Below, in pieces: positions 35,544-46,588 of a stretch of DNA of 64,000 bases. A program made the translations under genes and the position numbers. How positions within the stretch are numbered: the first letter of the stretch is position 1; the number at the start of each line of letters is the position of its first letter. The stretch covers positions 18,258,346-18,322,345 of the forward strand of contig NC_092052.1 of assembly GCF_003086295.3 (NCBI RefSeq), given 5' to 3'. The DNA is from Arachis hypogaea. Taxonomy: Eukaryota > Streptophyta > Magnoliopsida > Fabales > Fabaceae. A model generated the notes under the pieces. It did no database searches. It worked only from the letters and a program-made list of their open reading frames with translations, and had not been told where the DNA came from.

Positions 35544-38500
35544 ATGAAGCTTTCAACATCAGGGTTGCCTCAGCAGGGACAACATGAAGGTATCTATTCA
35601 TTGCATTTCTCTTTCTCTCTCTCTTTTGCATAGTGAAAAAAAAAATTGAAATTTTAGCATCCAAATATTATGAGTCTCTTTCAATGCCCCTTTTGTGTTT
35701 GTTTCAATGCCACTGTGAGTGTTTCCCTTTTTCTCTTTCTTTTTTTTTTTTGGTTATAACTTGATTGATAGGAGGGGAGAAGAAATGCTTGAATTCTGAG
35801 CTATGGCATGCATGTGCGGGTCCATTGGTGTCCCTACCAACTGCAGGGACTCGTGTGGTTTACTTCCCTCAGGGTCATAGTGAGCAGGTGCTTTATACTT
35901 CATTGATTGTTTCGGTATCGTGCATTTTTCCTTCTTCGGAAGGTACATTAACTTTGTTGTGGTTGATTATGCATATGAATCAACATTGAACTGAACATGT
36001 ATCTGAACAATGATTCTAGGTTGCTGCCACAACTAACCGAGAAGTTGATGGCCACATACCAAATTACCCGAGCTTGCCGCCCCAATTGATTTGCCAACTT
36101 CACAATGTTACGATGCATGTCGGTATTATATCTTTAGTAATGATAGTTGAGTTGCCTTTGCCTCATTAGAGTAAACTCAGTCAACTAGGGTATGCATTAA
36201 TTTTCCAGGCAGATGTTGAAACAGATGAAGTTTATGCCCAAATGACACTGCAGCCGTTGACTCCGGTATTTTTTCCGTCTTTGACAACTTGTTTTGTTTG
36301 TAATAGGCTGTTTTATATCTCTAGAGTTGAAGTTTTTGCTTTTGGTTATACATTGCTTGTAGCAAGAGCAGAAGGATACCTTTCTTCCCATGGAATTGGG
36401 AGTTCCAAGTAAGCAGCCCTCGAATTATTTTTGCAAGACCTTAACGGCTAGTGACACCAGCACACATGGAGGGTTTTCCGTTCCTCGTCGTGCAGCTGAG
36501 AAAGTTTTCCCTCCGCTGGTAGTATCCATTGTATTTCCTTTGTGTTTTACTCTGGTAGAATATAGATGCATTTCTCTTCTGTTTGGATTGTACAGGATTT
36601 CTCACAGCAACCGCCTGCTCAAGAATTAATTGCTAGGGATCTCCATGATGTTGAGTGGAAATTTCGTCATATTTTTAGAGGTAAGAGTCTGTGTTATTTT
36701 GTTATTTTATCACATGAATTTCTTTATGTCGAAGAGGATCATAGCAGTAGTTCTTGTTCCTTTGACTGCAATGGCTTGCTATTTTATACTTCTACCATTT
36801 TCATTTGTGGATTTTCCCTGTTTCTGTATAACAATAAAGCTAGCATAGTAGCATGATTAAAAAATAGGTAAAGTATGTTTTTTGTCCCTAACGTTTGTGC
36901 TTTTCTTAAAAAATATCCATAACGTTTAGTTTCATTCAATTTTGTCTCTAATGTTTTCAATTTGTGTCAAAATTACCCCTGAACATTAACTCCATCAAAA
37001 ATGTCAGGAACAAAATTGAAAACATCTAGGGATAGCTTTGACACAAATCGAAAACCTTAGGGATAAAATTCAACAAAGTAAAAACGTTAGGGACAAAATT
37101 GTATGAAATTAACCGTTAGGGGTATTTTTGAAGAAAATCACAAACATTAGAGATAAAAAGTATACTTTACCCTTAAAAAATTGAAATATCTGCTGAAAGC
37201 ATAGATAGGAGGTTTTCAAGGTTATCTGAATCTTCTTGTGTGCTAGTTTGTCATCCTGATTCACATGTTTCCTATTAAGTGATAGTTACATGATTTGCTT
37301 TAATGTCTTGCCTTTCTTAAAATAAAATAAAAAAATTTCTTTAATCTTATATAGGATAGGGCCTGTTTGCTCCCCAAAAGACATGCTGGCAAACCAATAC
37401 ATGCTTTTTTAGCATGTATGAAATTTATGCTGTACTGACTTGGGTGTATAGTTGCATTGATTACCCCAGAATACACATTAGAAATTTCAATTTTAGAGTA
37501 GGGGAGCTAGAATCTTGATGCAACTAAGCACGTTAATGTCACTAGCTATGGTATATCTTAAATGATTTAAGATATATATTGCTTATGATCATGAATTTTG
37601 TGGTTGTGTATGGAAAATGCATAAGCTTCAAACTTATCAATTAGCACATCAGTTGATCTTAGAATCTTGGTTGTTAAACTCTCATGTAACTCTTAAAACT
37701 CTTGTGAGTTTAGATTACTAAAACAAGTTAATAGTGACTATCCCTGTTTTATCAAATATAGATCTATTATGTGCAAATGATGTGGTGAATCAATTAGGTT
37801 TCTCTAGAATGCTGAACACATCCTGTGAAGAACATAAATAATATCTAATTTAAGTGATCTGTGACCCAAGCTGAAATGTATATTTCCGAGATTTTAACAC
37901 TACGGTAAGAAATTACAGTCTCCTACTGATTGTCATCCAATAGGAAATCAAATTGTAGTATTGTACTATTAAGAAAGTTGATCTTCCCTTGTACACAAGG
38001 GGATTAAGTCCAAATTGTTATGATGTTTTCTGGAGTGTAAAAGGCTGTGTATGGATAGAGCTTAGCAATGTAATGATTTTGGTTTTCCCCTTCTCTTCGA
38101 ACCGGACATTGCTACATTATCTTAGTGTGGGACCAAAGGGATTTATTTACAATAAAATAATGTAGCAAAACCAACTATTTACTTTGATAAATACATCCAA
38201 ATATGCTGCATTGCTGGGACATCTGTATATTCCCTCAATTTCATACACATTCTTTTACCCCATTAAAATCGGACCTTTAGTAAACATGGCAGCCAGCTAA
38301 AGTACCTTTTAACTAAGAACGTTGGCTTCTGAAAAGGTTGTTCCAAATATTTGGTCTCCAGTCTATGCTGGGTCTCTGCCATTGAAGTATACATTTGTTT
38401 TGTACCTTGTAACAGAAATTTCTTTCTACCAATCCTCTTTTGATATTTGATAGTACTTGATTTATTGTTTAAGCAAGCAGGCTTGTAGTGACTACATAAA

Positions 38501-41500
38501 TTAGTAAAACAATTAAGGTGATGTGTCTGTTGCTTGCATATCATTTCAGGGCAGCCAAAGAGGCACCTTCTTACTACTGGCTGGAGTGTATTTGTTAGTG
38601 CCAAAAGACTTGTGGCAGGAGATTCTGTGCTTTTCATATGGTGTTCCCTTTTACCTTTTTGGCAACATAATTTTCCCTTGGATGCTACAGAGAGTTTGTT
38701 TATTGTTTTTCTCTAATCTCTCTGCATTTTCATTTTTAGGAACGAAAAGAATCAGCTTCTTTTGGGAATACGTCGTGCCAATAGACCACAAACTGTAATG
38801 CCTTCGTCAGTTCTATCCAGTGACAGTATGCATATTGGCCTTCTGGCAGCTGCTGCCCATGCTGCAGCAACTAATAGTTGTTTCACAGTGTTCTATAATC
38901 CAAGGTTGTGAATTTAGTATACGTTTCATCTTCTGAACCATCCTATTAGAAATTACAATGCTTATTTTGACAGTTTTATCATGCGCAGGGCTAGTCCATC
39001 CGAGTTTGTCATACCACTTTCAAAGTATATCAAAGCTGTATACCATACCCGTGTTTCTGTTGGTATGCGTTTCAGGATGCTTTTCGAGACTGAAGAATCA
39101 AGTGTCCGGAGGTACTTACAACAATCAAATATATTTATTTTATTTTATTCTTTTGCTAGGACAGATATAGTTGAATGTATGATACAGAAGGAGTAACTTA
39201 AACTGAATGCTATGCTCTGTTAGTTTGGTACTACGCATGAATATGCTTATAGATATTTTCATCATGGTAACAGACAAACAAAGTAAAATTTGGTGATTTC
39301 ACCAAAAGGTGGTAGAATTCACTTTTGCAGTGTGGCACCATTCTATTTTGCTTTTACTTAGGCTGTAGTCACATTTTTTTTTTGCAGGTACATGGGTACA
39401 ATAACTGGAATAAGTGACTTGGATCCAGTTCGATGGCCAAATTCTCATTGGCGATCTGTAAAGGTATATAAGACCACAATCTAATGCATAAAACTAGGCA
39501 GCATTTCATGCAATGTATTCTGTTATTGAATCGAAGTTAATGCCATTTTGCAAATATAACTTAAAAGAATTGTAAAGGTGCAGATGTTATATCTGGTTAT
39601 GGTACTGCAGCTTTCTTCTTTTGCAGCCATTTGTTATTATTAAGAACATGTTTAACTAAATACAAGGTTAAATATCTCAGTCAGGAAAGATAAGGACAGG
39701 ATTCAATTGGCACAAAGCTTCAAATATGTGTTCCATGTCTTAAAAAGTTTCCTTCACTTCATCTGATGTTTAAATCTCCTAAGCTAGCAACTTCATGAGT
39801 AAGTTTTTCTTTGTTCTTTACCTTTGTAGGTTGGTTGGGATGAATCCACAGCAGGAGATAGGCAGCCACGAGTATCATTATGGGAAATTGAGCCTTTAAC
39901 AACATTCCCAATGTATCCATCACTATTCCCACTCAGATTGAAACGTCCATGGCATCCCGGCACCTCATCTTTTCTTGGTACTAGTTTTATTTCAGTACTT
40001 AGTTTTTTAAAAGCGTCTTCCACCTAATTATGATGTACATTGTATAATGTGACATTAATGCCATGGATTAAAGAACAGATATTGTTTCATATTAGAGAGA
40101 AAAGACAATTTGATAAGATTTTGCAATGTTTTTTTTTTATAGTTACATATTCCCTTTTTCCTTGTTTCCTAAAACAAAAATTTTCCCGATCCTTCGCAGC
40201 CCCACAATTTTTTTTCCCTTGTCAATGTATCTTCTAATGAAAATAGTTAAAATTGAATGTTGAAAACTCCATTATGTGCCGTCAAATGATTTAGATGTAA
40301 CTCAAATTAGGCCAATTAGATTTTCGATATTCTTCATGCAGAAGGGGAACTCTTTGTTCATATTTACTTAATTGCCCTAGAGTCTCCAACCATGCCAATA
40401 TAAGAAGTGGATGTGGTTGGTTAAGTACACTTATATGTCTCTTTTTTAATAAAATATCGTGTTACAGATGGCAGAGATGATGCAACTAATGGGCTAATGT
40501 GGCTGAGAGGTGGAGCTGGCGACCAAGGTCTGAATTCCCTCAATTTTCAAACTGTCGGCATGCTGCCATGGATGCAGCAGAGGCTTGATCCGGCTTTGCT
40601 TGGAAATGATCACAATCAGCAATACCAAGCAATGTTGGCAGCTGGTTTGCAAAACATGGGGAGTGGAGAACTCTTGAGGCAACAAATGATGAATTTCCAA
40701 CAGCCTTTCAATTATCTCCAGCAACCAGGAAATGTCAACACTCCTATCCAGCTTCAGCAGCAGCAAACAATTCAGCAATCAGTGACTTCTAATATCTTGC
40801 AGCAACAAGCCCCGGTATTGACAGAGAACTTGTCTCAGCAGCTCTTTCAGAAATCGAACAACCGAGAAGACCATGCGCAGCAGCAGCATCAGCATCAGCA
40901 GCACACTTATCAGGATGCACTTTTAGTTCAAGGTGACCAGCTCCACCAAAGGCAACACTCTAGCTTGCCTTCACCATCGTACTCGAAACCTGAGTTTGTA
41001 GATGGCAGCATGAAGTTTGAAGGATCAGGTTCGCCAGGACAGAACATGCTTGGTTCACTTTGCCCTGAAGGGAGCAGCAATCTCTTGAATCTATCTAGAG
41101 GTGGTCAGTCTATACCAACCGAACAGTTGCCCCAACAATCATGGCCCCCAAAGTATACACCTCTTCAGGTCAATGCTTTCAGCAACTCAATGTCACACGT
41201 GCAATATTCTGGAAAAGATATTGCAGTGGCATCACCACATCGTAATTCAGATGCTCAGAACCCGACTCTCTTTGGAGTCAATATCGATTCATCTGGTCTT
41301 CTACTCCCCACCACTGTTCCCCATTACACAACTTCATCTGCTGATACCGATGCTTCAACAATGCCGTTAGGGGATTCTGGATTCCAGGGCCCTCTATATG
41401 GTTGCATGCAAGATTCATCCGAGTTAATGCAAAGTGCGGGACAAGTTGACCCCCAAAACCAGACACCAACATTTGTCAAGGTTTGAGTCATATACTATTA

Positions 41501-42422
41501 CTGTTAACTGCTGCTTTTCGAGTAATTTTATAATATAGTTTTGTATTCCCACAGGTTTATAAATCAGGGTCAGTTGGGCGCTCACTTGACATCTCCCGGT
41601 TCAGCAGCTATCATGAACTGAGAGAAGAGTTGGCTCAGATGTTTGGAATTGAGGGGAAGTTAGAAGACCCTCTTAGATCAGGCTGGCAGCTTGTATTCGT
41701 CGACAGGGAGAATGATATTCTTCTCCTTGGGGACGATCCATGGGAGTAAGTACAACTTCATATTTACTGAATGAATTTGCCTTATTATATCCACAACCCT
41801 TCACCTTAGCAAAACATGCAATATTCTTTTTATTGTCTTTAAAAAGGTTTTGGTCCTTGTAAATATTGTAAATCTTGGTTATGTTTGCAATGAAATTTCC
41901 TTTTGGTTTCAATCCAAACATTTCAAAACAGAAAAAGAAAAAATTGGTTTTGACCCCTATAAGATTCCTGTTTTGATATCATATAAGTTAATACATTTTG
42001 AAAAATAATTTGATTTTGTCCACAAAAGGTTATGATAATTTGCTACTATGATAATATTATCCAAACCAAATTACCATAAATATTTTAGAGACAAACAAAT
42101 ATAGAATATTACTAGTATTGGGGATTAAGACCCAACAAAATTATGATTATGATAGGGGCTTAAACGAAATGTTTTTTGAAATATTTGAATCCAAATCAAT
42201 TTTAGTAAGCACCAAAACCAACACTGGCAGTATTTTTAAACCTTATTTATTTCACGTTTGTTGACATTTTTTCTTTTTTGGTATGTGGACTCTTATAGAT
42301 CATTTGTCAACAATGTTTGGTATATCAAAATACTTTCACCTGAGGATATTCAGAAGATGGGAGAACAAGCCGTAGAGTCTCGTGACGGTGTTCCTGGCCT
42401 ACCATCGATAGGCGAATACTGA
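35544..42422 (+). CDS. ARF8: Auxin response factor 8-like, 829 aa, 14 coding exons
   Basis: Coding exons: 35544-35589, 35772-35887, 36020-36118, 36209-36265, 36363-36518, 36596-36680, 38550-38640, 38740-38904, 38989-39111, 39388-39463, 39830-39977, 40468-41480, 41555-41745 and 42299-42422. They join to 2490 nt with GT/AG borders and no stop. The start [12 protein letters not shown] matches the ARF8 N-terminus. Domains: B3 DNA-binding domain about 127-229 ([20 protein letters not shown], then [17 protein letters not shown]), ARF domain about 253-335, Gln-rich activation region about 388-725 in exon 12, and PB1 domain about 726-810 with the basic-face Lys in [12 protein letters not shown] and the acidic motif [15 protein letters not shown]. 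The protein is a nuclear activator that binds auxin response elements and is repressed by Aux/IAA partners; ARF6/8 act in flower, fruit and hypocotyl growth. ARF8 is preferred over ARF6 on the N-terminus and the GDQGLNSLN and Gln-rich region. The gene looks intact. Confidence 0.96.
36866..37172. mobile_element. Mutator-type MITE (307 bp) in ARF8 intron 6
   Basis: Inverted ends AGGTAAAGTATG and (reverse complement of the right end) GGGTAAAGTATAC, with GTCCCTAACGTTTGTG and CACAAACATTAGAGAT pairing further in. Flanked by identical TTAAAAAAT at 36857-36865 and 37173-37181. It sits in the 1.87-kb intron 6, well away from the splice sites. Confidence 0.88.
41674..41694 (+). promoter_or_regulatory. 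miR167 target site in ARF8 exon 13
   Basis: The 21 bases containing GATCAGGCTGGCAGCTT, coding for RSGWQL in the PB1 region, are complementary to miR167 apart from a few mismatches. miR167 regulation of ARF6 and ARF8 is well established. The site sits at the family-conserved place. Confidence 0.9.
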
Positions 42423-42850
42423 TATGTTGAAAACTGTATCCCTTCAATTCCCATGGTCATGACTTTAAGTATTACATGTTTGAGCACTACTTTTAGACCA
42501 GAACTTGCATATCCAGATATGTTCTGTATTATTTATCTATTCCACTTTTATCGTCCTTATTACTTGGAGAATTGGTAAGGTTTTAAGAATTATGATGAGA
42601 AACTTAGGATAAACTATTTTTGTTTAATCAAAAGAATCTTTAGGACAAGCATTTGTTCTACTAGTTTGTAACTTGTGCACTGAAAGCTAGAAATGTAGTG
42701 TTATCAGTGTATTGTACTATTTGGTTCCACTCTTGCATGAGCTAATGTATTGTAGAAAGTAATGTAGACAGTGCTGAAAAGTTGTTTCATGTTTATTTGT
42801 GTGGCATTGCATCCCAGTTGAGTGTCTTACAGCTGGGTTTAGATTTTATA
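42423..42850 (+). other. Probable ARF8 3' untranslated region
   Basis: T-rich sequence after the TGA stop at 42420-42422, with TGTATTAT and ATTATTTAT motifs that could serve poly(A) addition. The exact end is not visible. Confidence 0.5.
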
Positions 42851-43906
42851 GTTGAATGGTCTTCAAAGGATCACTTTTTTTTTTACACAAAGGATCACTT
42901 TTAAGTGCTACTCTATTTGGTGTGAGTTCTAGACTCTTAGGTCCGTTCATAAGTTATTTTTTTTCTAACTTCTAACTTATGAAAAGGTATAATATTAATT
43001 TTTGGTACAATTTTTAAAATTAAATTGTAGTTTTTAAAAAAATTATTTTAGTACTTATAGAAAAGTTAAAAAAATATTTTTTTATAATAAAAAATTTTTT
43101 ATTTTTATTTTATTTTAAAATAAATACTTTTAAAATTAAAAAATCAAACACAAAATAATTTATTTATAAGTTATTTTTAATATAAGTATTTATTATTTAA
43201 GTTATTTTTTTAAAAAGAATTTAATTAGTTGTTTAACTATCTAAAACTCTATATATAGACGTTTTTTCTTTTTTATAATTAAAGCGTACTAAAACTCTAT
43301 ATTAATTTGTAATACCAAATCACGAGTCCTTTAATGAAAAAGAATTTAGTCAACTGCACTTTTTGAAAGAAAAAATAAAAAAAATTAATAGTAATTCAGT
43401 CAACTAATTAGCCAATAATAAAAAAGAAATATACATAAAATACATGCGTCTAAAAATATAAAAAATTCAACTAAAAAATATTTAAAAATAAAACATACTA
43501 AATCTAATTTACGGGATTCCTTTGATGATTGATGAGTGTGTTTCATAGTGGGTGAAGATCAAATGATAGCTTCAACAGGCTAATTTACAGGATTCCAAAA
43601 GGCTTCGTATAACACCTGAAACGTAGTAAACAAAAAAATTCTATAAAAACCTGTATAACAATCCTAGGCACAAAGACATTAAACATATATAAAAAAACTT
43701 TAAAATTTATTTCAATACTTTAGAACACGCTATTTACAACAGAATACATCCAGAATTGAGTCAAGTCTCTCCCGGTACTTTACAACACAAGAACGGTTAT
43801 TTATTGAGTCAAGTCTCTTCACGCGTCTTAATCTCCAGCTGCCACGAACCTAAAAAGGACAAGATTCATCATTAGTCTCTTTCCAACAGTCTTAAGCTAA
43901 AACTCT
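42851..43906. other. AT-rich intergenic DNA, no gene seen
   Basis: The segment 42940-43215 has weakly inverted AAGTTATTTTT-type ends and may be an old MITE. Nothing else is recognisable. Confidence 0.5.
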
Positions 43907-44409
43907 CATTCACTAATTCAACGTTTCTCTTCTTCTATCACTTCAGTTTAGCTTTTGTCGTCTGCACACAATAAGGTTGACCCTCTGCAAAGTTATAATA
44001 GCATTTCTGAATATTAGGAAGGCCCTGGTATACGAAATTCATAAAACTATTATCACATTTCAGTCTCAAACCAACCGACATCACTTGAAGTGCAAAATTC
44101 CCACGCATTCCCCATAATAAACTTAAGGATAAAAAGTTAGTTAGACAAGTAAAGATTCTGTTAAAGTTAGATATATTGTCTCTTTTGACATCTGCAACAT
44201 ATAGTAGTATATATAGCATTAAGTGTGCAGAATGTAAACGAGATTCAGTTCAATCAATTCAACTACATTCATTCACTAATTCAACCTTTCTCTTCTTCTC
44301 TGTGGTTCACACTCTTCATCAAGTTCTATCACCTCAGTTTAGCTTTTGTCGTCTGCTCACACGATAAGGTTGTCCCTCATTGCAAGATTATAATAGCACT
44401 TTGAATATT
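43907..44409 (+). repeat. Local direct duplication of about 110-140 bp
   Basis: 43907-44015 and 44270-44409 share CATTCACTAATTCAAC, CAGTTTAGCTTTTGTCGTCT, AAGGTTG and TTATAATAGCA in the same order and orientation. The second copy has an extra insert of about 30 bp. The origin is unknown; they could be parts of a retroelement leader. Confidence 0.75.
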
Positions 44410-44559
44410 CCATATATCTGGTTATGTTAACGTGTGATTTTAAATTTGATTGAGTATGTTGGAGAACTATGTTCTTTTATAAAATATTCAGTGAATTATT
44501 TCTAAAATTTTCTTTTGGTTATGTTTAGTTTGACGTTTTACTGTGTTTGTAATTGTAGG

Positions 44560-45076
44560 CAAAGGATGCTAGTTCAGTAGTTAGTTGGGTTTCACTGTCG
44601 GAAGGGGCCATCAAATTCAATGTGGATGGAAGTTCAAGAGGAAATCCAGGAAGAGCAGATGTGGCGGCTTGCTTAGAGATCAAGATGGCAACTGTATCGC
44701 CGGATTTGTCAGCTATATTGGCTTTGCTGAAGCGGAACTAATAGCTATCCGGCATGGTTTGTGGTTGCCATGGCAATCTGGGTACAGAAAGGTGGAATGT
44801 GAAAGTGATTGCATGGTGGCTCTGAAGATTATTCATGATAATGCCGAAGACTTTCCAGAACTCGCACACATTGTTGAAGAAATTCATCAGTTCATGCTTC
44901 TTGACTGGGACGTCACTATCTATCATATCATGAGGGAAGGAAATTCATGTGCTGATTTTTTGGCAAAGATCGGTTCTTCTTCAAATTCTACGTTTTTGGT
45001 TATGATCAGCCCTCCGCCGGAACTCACTCTTCTTCTTCTTGCCAACTTCAAGGGTGTTCTTTATTCTAGAGTTTAG
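44560..45076 (+). pseudogene. LINE-type RNase H domain remnant, one frameshift
   Basis: The first frame gives VSWVSLSEGAIKFNVDGSS, then RGNPGRA. About one base is missing near 44660, and the next frame continues CGGLLRDQDGNCIAGFVSY, AEAELIAIRHGLW, KVECESDCMVAL and MREGNSCADFLAKIG to a stop at 45074-45076. All four acidic catalytic positions (NVDGS, EAELI, ESDC, CADF) are present, so decay is slight. It is the C-terminal domain of plant LINE ORF2 or a related stand-alone RVT_3 protein. The 3' tail (45077-45386) recurs inverted at 59265-59680, which supports a retroelement. Confidence 0.8.
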
Positions 45077-45386
45077 TTATAAAAATTGTTGAGTTATTTT
45101 TTATTATTCCTTGAATAATTATCCATGGTTGATACTCTTTTTTCTCTATTGGATTTAGTCTATAGGGATTTTTTAAGGAGGTATGATCTGCATAAGCCGA
45201 GTATCCATATAGTCTATACCAATTTCAATGGAACAATGTACTATTTAGATGCATCATATTCAATTTCAATGAAATTACAAAATTTCTGAAAAAATTATTG
45301 AATTCTATATTAACTATTGATAATTGTTAAATTACGTTCATACACACCAATATAATATTTATTGATACATTGATCAAATCATACAC
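45077..45386 (+). mobile_element. 3' tail of the RNase H-bearing retroelement, copy A
   Basis: Non-coding tail after the RNase H stop. Shared words with the reverse complement of 59265-59580 include ATGGTTGATACTC, CATATAGTCTA, ACAATGTACT and CATACACACCAATATAATAT. The tail stops at about 45386, where TNL coding sequence starts without an intron. Confidence 0.8.
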
Positions 45387-46172
45387 ATATAGCTAAAGTA
45401 GTGGATGAAGTATCCCAAAAGTTGAATCGCATTCCGCTAAATGTAGCTAGACACCCTGTTGGACTCCAAGCTCGTGTATCAGAAGTATACTCACTGTTAG
45501 AACCTGGATCTGATGATGTTAGAATGGTTGGAATTTATGGCATTGGTGGAATTGGTAAAACAACTATTGCAAAAGCTGTTTATAACACACTATGTAATCA
45601 ATTTTGATATGTGAGTTTTCTTGCGAATGTCAGAAAATACAAGCCAGAATTAGGCTCTGATATGTGTGGTCGAAGCATTCACCAATGGGAATCTGCGTTG
45701 GATAAATACAAGAGAAGTCCTAATAGGAAAGTTTGGTTGATATTCATGAATCTATTGGATCACTTGATAAACTTGTTTATTTAGGTGTTGAAAGGTGCAC
45801 TGAGCTGAAGAACTTACCTAGTGTCCTAAAGTTGCCATCTTTAGGATGCATTGCTCTTAACGGTTGTTGTCAACTTGAGAAGTTTCCAGAATTGTTGGGA
45901 GAAATGGAAAATTTGAGAATTCTTAAGGTGGAAGAGACCGCAATATAAGAATTGCCTTGTATATTCAATTTCAGTAGCCTTGAGGTTTTAGTGTTGAAAT
46001 GTTGCTCAAATCTAAAGGAACTTCCTATAAACATTGATATGTTGCCAAATCTTCAGTTACTTGAAATTTCTGGCTGTCCACAACTTCAACTATTTACAAA
46101 GAAGCTTAGGAGGTTCAGCACACAGAATTGTTCAACTATTCTGTACAAATTCAGCACCATATTGAATGAATA
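45387..46172 (+). pseudogene. TIR-NBS-LRR gene fragment, internally deleted
   Basis: The frame opens IAKVVDEVSQKLNRIPL, then HPVGLQARVSEVYSLLE and the P-loop GIYGIGGIGKTTIAKAVYN. A TGA follows at 45605-45607, then YVSFLANVRK. Most of NB-ARC is missing: the reading jumps to WESALDKYKRSPNRKV of the ARC region and then to leucine-rich repeats (45733-46120, CTELKNLPSVLKLPSLGCI, CCSNLKELP) with another stop at 45946-45948. The TIR exon is absent, replaced by the retroelement tail. Such genes encode intracellular immune receptors; this one cannot work. It faces the other TNL remnant tail to tail. Confidence 0.88.
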
Positions 46173-46588
46173 GTCATCTCTATTCCTTGACCTAATACTT
46201 TCATTTCACACATTGAATGAAGTAAACAGCAATGCATTCTTACTTAGTCAGAAGTGTTAGAAACAGCAATGTCCACAAACCCATACATGATTCAAGGAGC
46301 AAGGGATGTTTCTTATGGTTAGGCAATATCATTGAGAGCATGATCATCATTATAATTAGTCCTGTCATTCAGTAAGGATCAGTGAATGAATATCATGCAT
46401 GAAACTACTCTTTTGCTTGAATCCGTGCATTCTAGTCTCTTTTGCAATTGATTCACTTGGAACCTTTTTGTAGTAGGACTTGTGACGTTGTCTTGCATCA
46501 TAAGAAAACTCCCCATGATTCCATCCGTTTTCAAAATGTAATGTGGTACAAGAATAATGTGGTTATTAACCAGTTTTATCATATAAAA
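46173..46588. other. Spacer between the two TNL remnants, no gene seen
   Basis: No recognisable domain. Some of it may be decayed LRR or 3' sequence. Confidence 0.5.

Noticed and set aside
36566..36856. Open frames spanning ARF8 exon 6 and its intron
   Set aside because: Read-through of exon into intron; splice sites and homology give a better model.
45401..45607. NB-ARC frame as an intact short NBS gene
   Set aside because: The stop directly after the P-loop region, the missing TIR exon and the deleted NB-ARC interior mark a pseudogene.
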